From: Solicoccozyma terricola
Lineage: Eukaryota; Basidiomycota; Tremellomycetes; Filobasidiales; Piskurozymaceae
Length of the DNA stretch: 64,000 nucleotides
Direction of reading: 5' to 3'
Assembly: GCA_001600875.1 (NCBI GenBank)
Contig: BCLD01000022.1
Location: forward strand, 192,364-256,363
Shown here piece by piece: positions 1 to 13,613 of this stretch (positions are counted from its first letter, which is position 1; each line of letters starts with the position of its first letter). Position numbers and translations under genes: made by a program. Under the pieces are notes generated by a model that ran no database searches, was not told where the DNA came from, and saw nothing but the letters and a program-made list of their open reading frames with translations.

Positions 1-1720
1 TTACTCTTACTCTCCCAGCCCAGAGAACACAAAGAGAGTCAGCAAAAGACCGGGGACATCGCTTCCCTCCACCTCCCCCCGCCTCCTCCCTCCACCCTCT
101 CCCTCTCCTCCCTCCCCCCCCCTCCCCTCCCTCTCCCCCCACGCGTCGGCACGAAAGGGACGTGAAGCCCAGACCCCTGAAACCAGCACGCGGCTGTACG
201 CTGTTAGCGTCTCTTTCTTATTTTACTTTGTTGGTCTTGGGCCTTTTGCTTGGGTCTTGGGCGTTGGGCTGGGGGCTGGGTAAACCCGGGAACCCCCCGC
301 CGGGTCGTTGTTACGTTGTATGCCCCCTGTTTTACCCACCCCACCGTGGAGGAAGAGAGAGGGGGGGACAATATCGTACCTGGCGCTAGAACAAATGGTT
401 TGTTCTGTATCGAAGATGGCAGGATTAGGAAGCGGGGGTGGAGGGGGCGGGGNNNNNNNNNNNNNNNNNNNNNNNNNNNNNNNNNNNNNNNNNNNNNNNN
501 NNNNNNNNNNNNNNNNNNNNNNNNNNNNNNNNNNNNNNNNNNNNNNNNNNNNNNNNNNNNNNNNNNNNNNNNNNNNNNNNNNNNNNNNNNNNNNNNNNNN
601 NNNNNNNNNNNNNNNNNNNNNNNNNNNNNNNNNNNNNNNNNNNNNNNNNNNNNNNNNNNNGGGGGGTCGGGGGGTGGTTGCCGTTCGGGTATGGGCGAGT
701 TTCAGATTCGGGGTAATGAAATAGTTTTGGAAGAGTTCCTTGTAGTAGACATTTCGTAAGGTAGGGGGTAGGGGTAAGGGTATCTACTGGTTTTGGAAGA
801 AAAAAGTAGTAGCTGACCTATTCAACGTCTCGTTTTAGAATTGGAATTGGATCTTTGGAAGATGACGGACGGACGGACGGACAGACTTTGAGCGTAGCGA
901 GCCACTTGTATATACATGTACCTGTACATAGTACACAGTACGCAGTACGCAGTACAACACGCGCACACACACTCTCTCGTGGTTTCTCTATCTCTCTTTC
1001 TCTCCGTTTCGATCTCCATTTTCATACACCTCCCTTTTTTTTTTTTGGCTATTTATCGATCCTATCACTGAGAAAAGTCGGGGGGGAAGGGTCCTGGGGA
1101 TGTTGTGTCATCAAAGATAATAACAGAAAAGAGGTAGAGAAAGAGAGAGGGAGAAAAAGAGAGAGAGAGAGAGGGAGAGGATGAACGTTCAGAACCGGAA
1201 GAATGTATAGATTGAACACTATAGATTGGTTTCCTCGTTGATCCGAATCGATCAGTGGGACGGTGGTTCACCTCCCCCTCCCCCCCACAACGACGTCAAA
1301 TACGAGACCTCGGGAAAAAATCCAACCTTCTTCGCCACCAGAGAAACAGCATGATAATTCAGGGGGCCGCCGGGGGGGGGGGGGGGGGGAGGGGGGATGG
1401 TTGGAAATATTTGGGGAAATGGAAAGGGGTCATGTTTTTTTTTTTGGCATCGTATTTGATGGGGGTCGTTTGTACATGGTATAAAAAATGGAACAGGTGG
1501 GTGTTGTATGACAGTGCAACACTGCCACGCTGCCCACGCCGCCACGCCGCCACGCTGTATCCTCCTCCGCCTCCTCATCCTCGCCCCTCCTCATCCTCGC
1601 TTCTTCATCGGCCTTTCCCTGATTTTCGCATCTCTATTTATACCGAATCACACACCTGGGTCAGCGTTGAATACTAGAGAACATCCCCGCCCCCCCCCCC
1701 ACCCCCACTCCCCACTCTAC
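1..1720. other. Low-complexity non-coding region at the left edge
   Basis: I see no credible gene here. The stretch has C/T-rich runs at 60-145, a (GGAC)n tract near 873-892, GTAC/CGCAGTAC repeats near 915-955, a (CA)n run near 963-972, an A/G-rich (GA)n tract near 1135-1185, an 18-base G run at 1372-1389 and C runs near 1690-1705. The open frames are short and rich in Gly, Pro or Arg, as expected from G/C-rich repeats. It is downstream of the UTP20 stop codon, so the last few hundred bases probably hold its 3' UTR. The rest could be a promoter of a gene left of the window. Confidence 0.6.
453..660. other. Assembly gap (208 Ns)
   Basis: A continuous run of N. Both sides are G-tract rich: 436-452 on the left, 661-675 and 757-780 on the right. 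A G-rich or G-quadruplex-prone insert is a likely cause of the missing sequence. The true length may differ from 208. Confidence 0.99.
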
Positions 1721-4700
1721 TCACGCATAACTCTTATTCTTCCTCTTCTTATTATCCCTCTTCATCTCCCCCCTCTTCTCTTTCCTCTTCGCATACGCTT
1801 GTGGATCTTGAACAGCTAAATCATCAAGACCTTTTCGTCTTCCACCTCGTTTAGATTGAGTCTTTTTTCGTAAAGTTTCCCAAACAGTTGAAAAGGATGT
1901 CATCCCTGCTCGAGATTGGAGATGAGATCGAAGTTCAGTGCAAAGAGCGTGAAGCGATTCTGTAGACGACCGGAAGAGGAAAAAGAGTTGGATAAAAAAA
2001 CTGGCATTCAGCTAAACGGCCGGCAGCGCGTGTAGATCCAATCATTGGAAAAAAGAGGCGCGGCGCATCACTCACCGAGCTCAGAGTCTCCCTCGGTGAT
2101 TCGAACATCACCTTCCTCGTCCAACACCCTATAAACGGGCGTCAGGATATGAGGTAAGAACCTCTTCAATAATCGTTTTCCTCCTTCCAAGTTGTCATCC
2201 TTCACAACTGTGGATTCTTCAATGGCACTTCCGTCAATCATCGTGACATCCATCGACATATCCATCTCCTCATCATTCGCAGAGGTAGGAGACCACACGT
2301 CAGACATGGCAGCGAAGAATTGTAGAATCGCTGAAAGAGGCGGTGTCCATTTGACCTATCATGTTTTCAAACCGTCAGACACGTCGTGGGATCCTAAACA
2401 CCGATGACGACTCACAAACGATCTGATTTGCTCGTGTCCACTTGGTCGATTGATAATCAAAGAACGAGCGATGAAACTCAATCGTGACATCAACCATGAT
2501 AGAGGAGACTTGTCGCTCGTGGTGTTGTTATCGCCTTGAACATCTTGCTCGTCATCTTCCGAGTCCGAAGCTTCTTCGTTGTCGTTTCTTGCACCTGATC
2601 CGGAGGAAAGCACGGCGGCGGACTGAGTATGTATATCTTGATCGTCAGCGCCCCGGTCCCACAATTCGCTCGCAAACAATTGATAAAACCCCACTCACCG
2701 TCCACCTCTTTCCGATCGCAAACAGGATCTTGACAACCACTGCACACAAAGATTCGCTCGGAACGTATCTCCCAACACCCTTCCCACCTCGACTCGAGAG
2801 AAGGATGCAACTCTTTCGAGCCAGATCCAGTAGACCAGTCGAGGAAAGGACAGCGTCGGGTCCCGAAGACTTGGTCTTGCCTTCCGACGACGAAGGGATC
2901 GTACTCGTAGGCCGAGATAGCAAACGACAGAGAGCACGGCCAGCAGCGAGTCGAACCCAATCATGAGGGAACAAAAGTAAGGAAACAACGTCCGTCCAAT
3001 TGACCTCGTCAAAGGCGGCAGAATCAGCATCAAGACATCGAGAGAGAGTGATGAGTGCTTGATGAGGGAGAGAAAAGTCCATGTCGAGTTCTGGAGCAAA
3101 GGGTGAGTCTGGGTCCGAGGTTTCGGCAGATCGCAATGACTGAGCGGAAAGTTTGAGAACGGCATTGACGTTGGTAACGACGCCAGTCACGATATCGCCA
3201 CTCGTATCGATGTCGGATTGTAACAGCAAACCCCCGATAATCATCGCGGCTCTAGCCAACGCGGTGTTGGCTTCAGCATCAGCGGTCCATTGCGAGAGCA
3301 TCTCCACCAGGTTCTCCAACCGCTTCCCTTCGTAATGATGTAAAAGCTGCTTGAGTAGTTCGCCGGCCATAGCTCGACATTTCTCTGCATCATCGTTGGC
3401 TACCACCATCACCAGAGCAAGGAAGAACAGATCGGCGTACTCCTGAACGAGAGAGTCGGAAAATTTGCTGAACACTGCTGATAGTAGTTCCATCACAGAG
3501 ATTCGTCCACTCTCGTAAACATAGGACAGGTTCTGCGCAAAGAACGTCATCTGAGCTCGAAGTCGACCTTTGCCTTGCGGGTAATCGAGGAGGAATTGAA
3601 TCAAGGCGGACCGACATAGCTCTTGGACATGCGCAGATTGACTGGTGACCATGATCGTGGAAACCTTCTCCATAAGGTCGTAGATCTCTGGAACGACGAA
3701 TCGTCGAGACAAAATGGCCTTGAGAAGGGTGAACAACGCAGCTTGGCGCTCCGATTCCTCGAGGTCCGGACCGATAATTTCAAGCAGATAAGTCACCTGC
3801 TGTTCCTTCAACTCGGCCGTCTTGCAATCTCGAATGATGACCGCGAGCGACTTCATAGCCGTTTGTGCGAGTTCAGACTCGGCCCCGCCACATCGCTTGA
3901 TGACAGCGAGGATTTGCTTGACAAAGGTTGGCATCGTGCGCTCTACCGCTGGGATTGGACACTTGACGATGGCTGCAGTGCTTTTCAGTGCAAGACCCTG
4001 CACGAGAGTCGAGGAAGAGTACAGACAGTTGCCAATGACGTTGACCAGTGGTGAGAGCCTGGCGAGGATATCGACATCGGCAAAGTCGAATCTTGCACGG
4101 CGGAAAGCGGTGACAAAGAGATCTAAACCAAAGGCTACGAATCGATGAATGTTCTCCGCAGAATGGTCGAGATCCTTGTGAGACTTGCGCTTCATCTGAA
4201 CTCGGTAATCTTCCTTAGCTTGTTGCTCTTGTGGCGCAGCTTTGGCGGGTTTCACCGAGTCGACACTCGAGTTCATAAGAGTGTGACAAAGACGGAGGAG
4301 ATCGGTCGGACCCAGACTTGGGTTTGAATTCAGGCCAGTGGCAATCCGACGAAGGGCATCATCGACCTGCTGCATTGGTTGCAGTGCAGATGTCTCCCGC
4401 ATAATATTCCGCAACGGCACAAGGACGTTGTTGATCTTCATCGGGCTGACCAGGCGCGACACGAGCTGGAAGTTATCGTAAGCGCGAGTCCCTGCGCTCT
4501 TCACCTCCCTCATCTTGCTCCGGAATCCTTCCGCGATGACGTCTTTACCAGATTGTCCCCAAATGACTTCAGCAGAGATGTGCACAATGTCTCCAACCGC
4601 ATCATCGAGATTGTTGAATGCCTCTGGTGCCTCCGAGGTGACATGAACGAGAATGGCGTGGACGGTCACAGCCAAAACGTGCAGCTGTGGACCTCTCTGG

Positions 4701-7700
4701 AGAGCTGCTCGCAGGTCTTTGATGACCTGGGCAAGCCAGTGCGGACCGAGAACCTTGGCCACCTTGCACATCGTTTCCCTCACGAGATCACGGGTATCTT
4801 GATCTTTGCTCCGAAGGACCTGGCTGAGGATGGTCAAGATTCGAGATATTTCCGTACCTCGAGTCTCCTCAGGCAACGCCAGCGTGACGCGTATGATCCC
4901 CAAGGAAACCGGTATACGGATGGTCGCTTCGGCTTCATCCTTTTGCTCCAGAAATTGCGCTAGGGCCGGTAGCAATTTCGCAGACAGGTATTCAACCACC
5001 TTATCATGACGAGCAGTAGCGTCTACTTTTTCCGCTTCTAAACGTGCTTCCTCGTCAACGTCCATGCCGTCGTCTTGCACACCTTCTTCCGCTGGTAGGA
5101 CCTCCGTGTCCTTCTCGATTATTGCTGACTCCTCCATTGCAAAGTGGAAATTTTCAAGCACTGAAGTAAGTGCCCTGATGGAGAACTTCTGACCAGGTCC
5201 CTTGATTTTTGCCTGTCGAAGCAGTTGCAAGGTCGTGGCGAGGTATTTGGACCAACCGAGCTGCCTTGCAATTCTTCCGAGGCAAGCCATGGCTTCGTTC
5301 GTCAGATGGTGATCTGCGCCATCCGCTGCCTGGCGAATGAAGTGCATGACGACCGGGAGAAAGACGCCGATCAAGGTAGCTTCTCGCAAGGCACCGGTTG
5401 CGATCAAGTCACCCAGCCGGCGCAGAGCTCGAGTCCGTCTGTGTACCTGGATGTGGTAGATGTTGCTAAAGACACTGGCCTCTTCATCACCCGCAGCGAG
5501 AAGAGGAAGCATTTCCCCGAACACCGGTAATCGTTGACACGTTTGAACCATAGTGGCAAGCACGGACATTGCCTCACTTCGGACCAGTTCGTGCTTCGAA
5601 TTGAGAACGTTCCTGATTGCTGGGTAGACCACATTGAGTATGACTTCGTCGTCCTCGGCATTTTCTTTTTTGATCGCTATCTGAACAAATCGCTTGATCC
5701 CCTGACCGGCGTTGGAGCGAATAGAAAATTCCTGCGGATCTTGGAGGTAGAAAAACATGTTGTACAGTATAGGCAACCACTGCCTTGTTGAAAGAGACGA
5801 GTATAGTTCGTCATTCAATTTGGCAAAAGCCTGTAAACGGCGCCCAAAGTCTGGTTCGTCCATTCGTTTCCCAGAGAATGCATTAAGGTCCGTCACCAAG
5901 TTGCACACCAGTAACAGCTCTGGAGAGGCGCTGGCCACCACGCGATACAGATCGCATAGTCCTGTCCTCGCTTGTCGGCCGTTCAGGGAGCGGAACAGCG
6001 TTGAGATGAGACTGGTAGTGTGCTGGTAGAATTTTGTAGTCGGATCGCTTGACGCCGGCGTCAGTCGAAGCAATGGGACCAGCGCCGCAAGGATGTCGAC
6101 CTTGAGCGGTTCTGATACCTGCTTTCCCGGCCGTCGGAGAGTCGGCAACAAAAGCTCGACCAATACTTGAGCTTGAGAGGCATCGTCCACAAAGCCTGCC
6201 ACCTTGGCGAGAGCGCTGACCTCCCGTCTGAAGAGCACATCACGCGCCACGGAGTTGGCGGCAGTCGCGGTTTGCAACGGGGTGACCATGGCTTTTAGGA
6301 GGCTCCCCACATGTGGCTTCAGGATGCGAGAAGTGACATAACCGTCGACAGAATCCTCGTCGAGCGAGAATGCTATGAGTCTCTCGACAGCATCCATAAT
6401 ACGAGAACAGACAGTCGGTTTGACTTTCGGAGCTGCCAAGCAAGCGAAAAGCTGTGGTAGTATTCGTTCATCCCATTTGACAAGGTAAGTCACCAACTTG
6501 CGATCGAGGGCCCAAGTGATGAATATTTCCATAATCGCTGACGGCGCTTGTGTGCTCTCTCGGTTCAGTAGGGAGACTCGCGGGGAAATGAAGGACTTGG
6601 TGGCGGAAGGCATGAATGGATCGAAGTCAAAGTCGACGGGTGCGCGGAAGAAATCTCCTAACCTCTTGATACCCATTGTTCGAATGTTCCTTGATGTCGC
6701 CGACGAGCCTTCACGAACGTCTTCTTCTTCCTCGACATCGTCAGTCTCCGCAGTGGACTTGCTGATATCTGCTTGCGCTTCATGGACGATCTGCAAGTTG
6801 ACGGCCAACAGCGGTGTCCAGTGGTCCGCAATCTGAGGACCCAGATGTCGAAGCACATCCCCCAGAAGCGAGAGGTAACCGGATTTCTGCTTTGACGACA
6901 CGTCGACGAACATACCATCCTGAAGCTGCAGTTCTCCTTCTGACATGAGATGCACTCGTTCCACGGGGAACGCACCCAACATGAGTTGAACTAGCGTTAG
7001 GAACTCGGCAGAAGCCATACCCGCCATGGCCGCCAGAATTGCGTTCCGTCGTTGCGTTGGGCCCTGACTCGAGCTGTTGCGGCCTTTCCTTGAGGTCATG
7101 ATACCGTAAAGAATACGTGTGACAACAGGGATCAGCTCGCCTCGGTGAGCGGGATCAATTTCTCCGCTTGTCTGTGCTAGAGAAAAGTTGGCCAGTTCGT
7201 CCCGGAATTTGGGCTCTTTGAGCAAGTTGCGAAGCCGCTCGGCGTACGGGTTGATGCCGGGTGCTTTGTGGGTGAGGACACATTCGAGAGCCACTTCTTG
7301 CAATTTGAGGTCGCCGATACTGAGAGTCTTGAGGTAGAGAGCGTGTACATCGTCCGCCCGGAAGAGAGCTTTGGGGTTGGTAAATTTGGCAAACAATTCG
7401 AGGTGACGTTGGAGCTTGGCGTGAAGTGCTCGAGCACCGAGTTTCTCATGAGTCGACTCGTCCTGATCGATTGTCTTGTCCGATCCGAGTTGGAGGAGGA
7501 GTGGGACGAGGGATCGAGCGTGTTTTTCAGCCGTCAACGGAATGCTTCCTAGCATTGCAAGGAGCTGAGCCTCATAGTTGAGATCATCGAGGCGGTCGGT
7601 CGTAATTTGCTCCTATAGATATGAACCGCCTTAGTCATCGCAGACGACCTCATTCTGGCGGGCAACTCACAGTCACAGAAGTATCCGCCGTAGCCGCCGG

Positions 7701-10700
7701 TTCCTCTTCAACCTCATCCTCGACCACCTTGTCCAACCGGGAAGCGTTCGGACAATGGAATGCCTTACTCTCCTCCGTGCTCTCTTCTTCTTCCGGTGCA
7801 TCATCGATCGAGTTTGCCCATTCTGGCTTCGTTACGAGGCGTAGACTATCTGTCTTGTTCGGCATGCACAGCTCCAGTTGCCCGAAAGTGATTTCCCATA
7901 TCATCTCGGAGTTTTGCTCAGCTAGTTCGGTCAGTACGCCGATGGTGTCTTGGTAGAGTGGACGGAAATTGACCTTGAGTTGACCTGAGGACGGGACGTT
8001 AGCCTCGTCATGTGGTTAGACGAAAGAAGAGAATTTCACTGACTTAGCAAGTAAGTGAACACAGCCCTTAGTAGCCACTTCAAGTCCGAAGGAGTGGAGT
8101 CCACTAGCCTGAAAGCCAATCCAATCGCTCGGATCTTGGTTGATCGGTCCCGAACATTCTGCAGCGACATACCCGCATCTTCCACCTCTATGCAGAGGCT
8201 GAAGAAGTTTGGTGATACAAAAGTGTCGTTGTGTGGGTCAGATGGCGAAAAGGTGGGTTGCTTGAATGCGGCGAGGATGTTGAGAGCAGCACGACGGAGC
8301 ATTGAGTCTTCAGACAGTATTTGTGGACCGAGGAAAGACGTGGTTGCTTCAAGTTTGTGAATGCTGTGGGATATTCCTCATTAGCCCTGGCTCATACATC
8401 GACTAAAAGTAACACTCACTCATCGACATCCTGCCAGATTGCAGCTAATCTTGCCATCTCCCTCAACACCTGTCTATGCCAGCCGAGCTTTTGCACGATC
8501 TCATCGCCGGCTTCCTTCAGTTGTTGCTCGATGTCCCCCATGTCGACGTCGAGATCCTTGAGATCCGCAACGCAAGCTAAAGCAGAGGCTAGAACATTCG
8601 CGGTGTTGAGCGGCTTGGAGGCGAACTCTGCCCGAAGATCGTGCTCGGATCGGGATCCGACAGATGAGATGAGCGTTCGTAGAGTGTCGGATAAAGCAGT
8701 AATATAACTAGAAGATGCTTTGTGTAACTTCGGGAGCAGCTTGAAGATGTGTTTCATCGTTCGGCTCTGATAAGGTAGAGCAAGGTCAGTTGCCGAATCC
8801 CGCACAACAATGATTTCACCTACCTCATCCTCCGACTCTACGACCCATCCTACGCTCATCTTGTCCCGAACCTCTCCTAAACCCTTCGCGAGGACATCCT
8901 TCCATCTGCCAGCTTGGATGTTGACCAATCCACCATCGAGGAAGCCAGCCGCTGCTAGTGCGGAGAGCAGCGAAGTGGTCTCGAGAGTGTGGGATGATAA
9001 AGATGTGGAACAGGTTCTGTAGGATTGGTATGGTGTCAATGAGAGAAGGATAATTTGCAGAACATCGTGGTATTTACTTTGCAACTTGACCAAGCATGAA
9101 CTGTTCCAGCCCCTTCCACCTTAACTTGATCATAATCCTAGCGAACCTGAACCTCCGAGGGACAGACTACTCCGCAGACTATATCAGCGTCGCCACTTCA
9201 GCCTCTGCCATACCGAGTGTCTCTCACCAGAATATCCCACATTCCGTCAATCAAACCTGCTCCTCCTTTAATCCAATCGCCTAATTTACCAGCGACTAGA
9301 ACAGCCGCTATAAGTCTGAGGTATTCTGTGATCCATTTAGAACGGGGCTCGTCTTCTCCCTCTACGTTCACCTTCAATGCGGGTAAAAGCCCGGTCAACG
9401 TCTTGGTGTATTCTCCTAATAATGATTTTCCGGATTGTTCCGGTATCCTCTGTCCCTTTCGCACGGATACTAGGACGGCAAGTAAACGAAGCACGGCGCG
9501 TTGTTGATCGATATCGAGGTCACCCGACGGCAACCCGGACGTATTGTCGTGTTTTCTCGGTTGTTGAATGAGAGATAACAGCAGTTCATGCACGGGAAGC
9601 AGGTTCGCTCCGGACGTATGGTGAATCAACGTAGTTGTCAATAATACCATTGTCTTCAGCAAACGCTCCGAGGGTATTTGCTTCGAAGAAGCACTCTCCG
9701 AGGAGGATCCGATTGATGACGATGTCGGAGTCGGCCAGAGGAGATGGCCAACCAGCATCACATACAGATGTAAACCCCTCGAATGGAGTAAGTGAGGAGC
9801 ACCTTTCATGCTATCCGCGAGAACAGCAGCGAGAGCTGACTCTGATACTTGCTCGTTGTTATCATCTGATGTTGTCGCCGTGAAGGAGTTTCCGACCATG
9901 CATCCTAGGATCTCCTTGCTGACTTCACCTCGTGCACGACGAAGAATCACAGCCCACACCTCCGCCGCGCAATTCCGAACGTATTGCTTTTTGGATGCGG
10001 AGAAGTAGGAAGAGAAATTGTTCCACCATGCGGAGATGGTGCTGGTCCTCTCTCTTGGTGGAAGGGAGAATAAAGGTGATGAGAGAGTTTTCAATATTGC
10101 AGAGAGCGAGGAGTAGGTCGCCTCGATGAGTTTAGCTTGTAACCCATTCAACGCTCCGATTCTCAGTAAATCCTTCGTTGCTTCCTGTCCAAAGAACAGT
10201 CCCTCTCCAAGTAACGTTGCGAAGAATGCTTCGTAAAGGACCAAAACTCCATCCACGCCAGAAGACATCGTCGTTGCGCTCGCATCGACCGCTGCGAAAA
10301 AGTCATGGAAATGGGCTTGAAGTCGGGATGCGTTATGGAGAGTGAGTGGGAGAGTACGTGAGAGTGGGATAAGGAGGGAGGTAAGGGTGACATAGGGTGT
10401 ACACAGATGATTCAAGGAGAGGTCGGCGAGAGCTGTTGTGAGAGGGGTGACCTGGGGAAATTGCAGCTTACGAATCAGCAAGCGTTCTCAGACATAAGTA
10501 CTGGGCCTAGCAAGGACATACCGTCTGTGCATCATCCTCTTCTATTGTCGTCTCAACTTCGTATGACTTTGGTTTGTAATTCCCAGTATCAAGTTTGAGA
10601 TGACTGATTTGCTTCGAGTACGATTCATACTACCAGCCAAGACAACACCTCGAATTCGTCAGTAATCTTGCGAGCTAAAATTTTAAAACGAAAAAGGACT

Positions 10701-10733
10701 CACCCTGAATCGCTTGGCAGGTGGCTCTGCCAT
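1721..10733 (-). CDS. UTP20: UTP20 / DRIM family, U3 snoRNP-associated HEAT-repeat protein
   Basis: Component of the small-subunit processome (90S pre-ribosome), needed for 18S rRNA maturation in the nucleolus. The spliced protein is about 2,700 residues, the usual size for the family (yeast about 2,490, human about 2,785). One very long exon (about 2700-7555) encodes some 1,600 residues of HEAT-like helical repeats. It includes the DRIM-type region with motifs such as KRLGDFF and VLVPLRNIM. The N-terminus begins MAEPPAKRFR at 10733, followed by a donor at 10703. Acidic stretches occur at 5040-5110 and near 2540-2580. The last intron runs from just inside 2073 to near 1960 and joins DSELG to ESLHAL in frame. 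The final exon ends with a very basic tail (KRDNKKRKNKSYA, stop 1721-1723) typical of UTP20. At least ten exons. A CACGTG element lies 111 bp upstream of the start. Confidence 0.92.
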
Positions 10734-11039
10734 ATTCTCAAATGCAAAATCTATGGACAGCTCCTCGGGACAGCTTGACGTTTGTGGTATTTCATGGTTG
10801 AAGCACAGATCGGCCAGTAGCAACAGTAATTTATGAATATGGGCACGTGATCCTTAAAATAACTGTTACACCGCGGATTCATACCCCGACTGCCCGTCGC
10901 ATTGGGTGGCGTGTCCATTCTATGTAGACAAGACACTCCCATCCCATGTCTCCTCGGCCCATTTCGGTCTGATCCCATCCGAAGCAGGCACATCAGCTGT
11001 TCAGCTCCGAAACACACACGGGACACACCGAAACCAGAC
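10734..11039. other. Short intergenic region, PUS 3' end to UTP20 promoter
   Basis: 306 bp between the stop of the pseudouridine synthase and the start of UTP20, both on the minus strand. Apart from the CACGTGA element I see no gene or repeat. Confidence 0.6.
10844..10849. promoter_or_regulatory. CACGTG element upstream of UTP20
   Basis: Palindromic CACGTG followed by A on the plus strand, 111 bp upstream of the UTP20 start codon. This core is bound by bHLH factors such as Cbf1 and Pho4 in other fungi. Use here is inferred from its position, which recurs upstream of four other genes in the window. Confidence 0.4.
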
Positions 11040-13195
11040 TCACAACGGCGTACTCCATTCGCCAAGATTCTCGGTAGTATACCGCCACGCATGCAGGTAG
11101 ATGAAGAGGTCTTTGGGATTTGGATCGGGAGATAGCGGGATATGACATTCGTGGCAGAATCCAGGAGGTACGACGATTGGTTCCCCTGGTGGAATGGCTA
11201 GAAGGGGGAATATGAGGCGGGTGAGCATGAGGATAATATTGAAAAAATACGGAGGACGTCTCACTTTCAGGATCGGAATTGTCGTCTGAATCTTGTCGAG
11301 ACTGTTTAGCACGATAAATGACTTGATTCCATTTCGCCCAATCTTCTTGTTCATCCTGTTTTCCATTCCAAGGGATTAATCAGCGTCACCCCGGTCCCCC
11401 TAGCTGTCCTGACCTACCTTCTGCTTCCTCAACTTCGCAATGATCATTCTCGCCTGATCACTTAAATAAATCGGACTTCCACCAACAACCGTATCATCCA
11501 CATCCTCTCTTGGCAACAGCTTACCGCTCAGCCCCTCTTCCGCATCTCTAATCGTCAACGTTTCCCTCATCTGCGCTCTCAATTTCTCCAACTCCCTCTC
11601 CGTCTTGTATTTTCGTGGAGCAATACCGGATGGTAATTCTTCTTCACCTCGTAATCTAGCTTCGATAGATTCGAGTGATTGTGCGGATGTGGACGTTTCG
11701 TCGATCGATTTAGAGGGTGTGAGATCGATACCGCCGGATCCAATTGATGGTCCCCATATGGCTGATGTTCCGTACAATGGATCATTGGAGATCGGATACC
11801 CGAGGTATTGGAGATGTACACGGAGTTGATGAGCTGTGTGTTGGGAGGGGTTGAAGTCAGACGATATGATAATAGGAGATGGCAGCGACAAAATATTACT
11901 CACTTCGTCCTGTCAACGGTCGACCTTTAATGCACACAAATCAGCTTACTAGCATCATTCGACACCACATTCGTTCCCGTCACCTACAATGAACCACACT
12001 TTCATTCCTCTCTGCATCATAAAACATCCTCCGAAACACCGTCTTGGCTTCTTTTCCATCCGGATGTACAATAACGAGACCCATTTGACGATCAACTGTT
12101 AACAGTGGTTGATTCACCTCTATTTCCTCACTGTCCCGGTTAAGGATAATAATAAATCCTGACGTCAGCCGGATTTCAAGTCCGAGACAGGACGATAGGA
12201 CTTACAGAGGAAATTCCCCTCTAACTCGTGCTATATATTCCTTTCGGACCTTTCCCTCGAGGAATTCTTGTGCGAGGTGATTTGATGCTTTCCCAGTGAG
12301 AGCCAATATCATCAATCCTGATGTAAGTCTATCCAGTCGATTAACGCCTGGGAAAAGTCCCCACCATCAGTCTCCAATCCACCCGTAATATCAAACACCT
12401 CCCTTCAAATGACTCACTATAGGCAACGATGCCAAAATCACTCTTCAATACTTCCAATATAGTATTTCTAAAATACCTTCCAGTAGCGTGAACCGGCATA
12501 CCTCCAGGTTTAGAGATGACCAGGAATTGTTTTGTGGGTGAAGGGTCGTGATGCAGAATGAGAATCGGAGAGATTGAGATAGGAGGTTCATGTCGATGGA
12601 CCGTGTTTCTGATGTCGGGAAAGATATGGTCAGATGTGGAGGTGGGGGAGGAGCAGAAAGAAAACGTACTCGATTCGATCACTCGCTTTTAATATGTATT
12701 CTGGATTTGCTACTTTTCCATTGACAGTTGTAACACCTGATTCCAGTGCATGTCTCTACCGAGAAAATAAATCGCCCCAACGGATCAGTCTTCAACACTG
12801 CAACTATTACCCATTAACGAACGCCCTTCAGTACCCACATAATAATCAACACTCCTATCCCTAAACTCTGTCGAAACAACCTCTAATATCCCTCTTCCTA
12901 TCCATCTCTGTTTCACATTCGTACGATATGGCCACCAATACGGTGGTTGATATCGAAGTAGCGGATTGAGCGGTTCAGACCGACTGCTAGTATCGAAGAG
13001 GGTCGGAGAGTGTACGTAGGGAGTAGGAGGTGGGAGAACATCGGGTGTGGTTTGAGTGGTTTTTTGAGGTTTGGTGAATGGAGGAGCGAGAGAGTTGTCG
13101 ATGAGTGCAGAAGGAGTTCCATATCGAGGTGGAGTATCGGTTGCTGACTCGTCGTCTGCATCGATGTGAGCGAGGTGGAGAGAGAGTGCTGCCAT
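11040..13195 (-). CDS. PUS9: RluA-family tRNA pseudouridine synthase, Pus9/Rib2 group
   Basis: Converts uridine to pseudouridine in tRNA (position 32 in the yeast Pus9/Rib2 homologues). The N-terminus ([16 protein letters not shown], start 13195) is followed by [16 protein letters not shown] and [15 protein letters not shown], an S4-like lead-in of this group. The catalytic core shows [16 protein letters not shown], then [16 protein letters not shown] (near 12340-12300) with the catalytic Asp of the RLD motif, and [20 protein letters not shown] near 11840-11780. The C-terminal exons carry [27 protein letters not shown], a CxxC-containing tail found in Pus9/Rib2 proteins. The stop is at 11040-11042. 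I count about nine exons with short introns. I see no deaminase domain, so it is a stand-alone synthase rather than a Rib2-type fusion. Confidence 0.9.
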
Positions 13196-13613
13196 GATGC
13201 TCGTAGGGAGAGTAGATGGGTGGGAGCAACCTCTCTGTGAAGAATGTCAACATTCTCTGTGGGCATGGATGGCCGCGGTGGCGACATGTGACCTCTTGTT
13301 GTGCCTCATCCCCGGCCCCGCCGTAGCCGCCCCTAACCTATCATCCTTTCAACGTCCGTTGAGTGGTAGTGTAGGGTGGAGGGAAAGGGGTAATGGGAGG
13401 TATGCCACTTGACGCCGTTACTTCTCAGTTGCTTATCGGATACTTTTCAGTTGCTTCTCAGAATACTCCTTTGATATAAATATGAGCTTCGTTCCCAGGA
13501 TGTCTCGTATTGCAAGTCAAATGGCATATATAGTCGGCAGTGGTCTAACATAAACCTGTAAAGAACCATATTCTATACACTTCACAACATACCCCAAACA
13601 TTCACCACAGATC
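13196..13613. other. Divergent upstream region of the PUS gene
   Basis: About 420 bp of promoter-like sequence between the PUS start and the possible small gene at 13614. It contains a degenerate repeat of TTGCTTNTCAG near 13420-13460. No gene seen. Confidence 0.45.

Noticed and set aside
750..785. Telomere-like TAGGGG repeats
   Set aside because: Only three irregular units with different spacing; not a telomeric array.
1255..1677. 140-residue open frames near 1255-1680
   Set aside because: Gly/Pro/Arg-rich products of homopolymers on both strands, with no coding signature.
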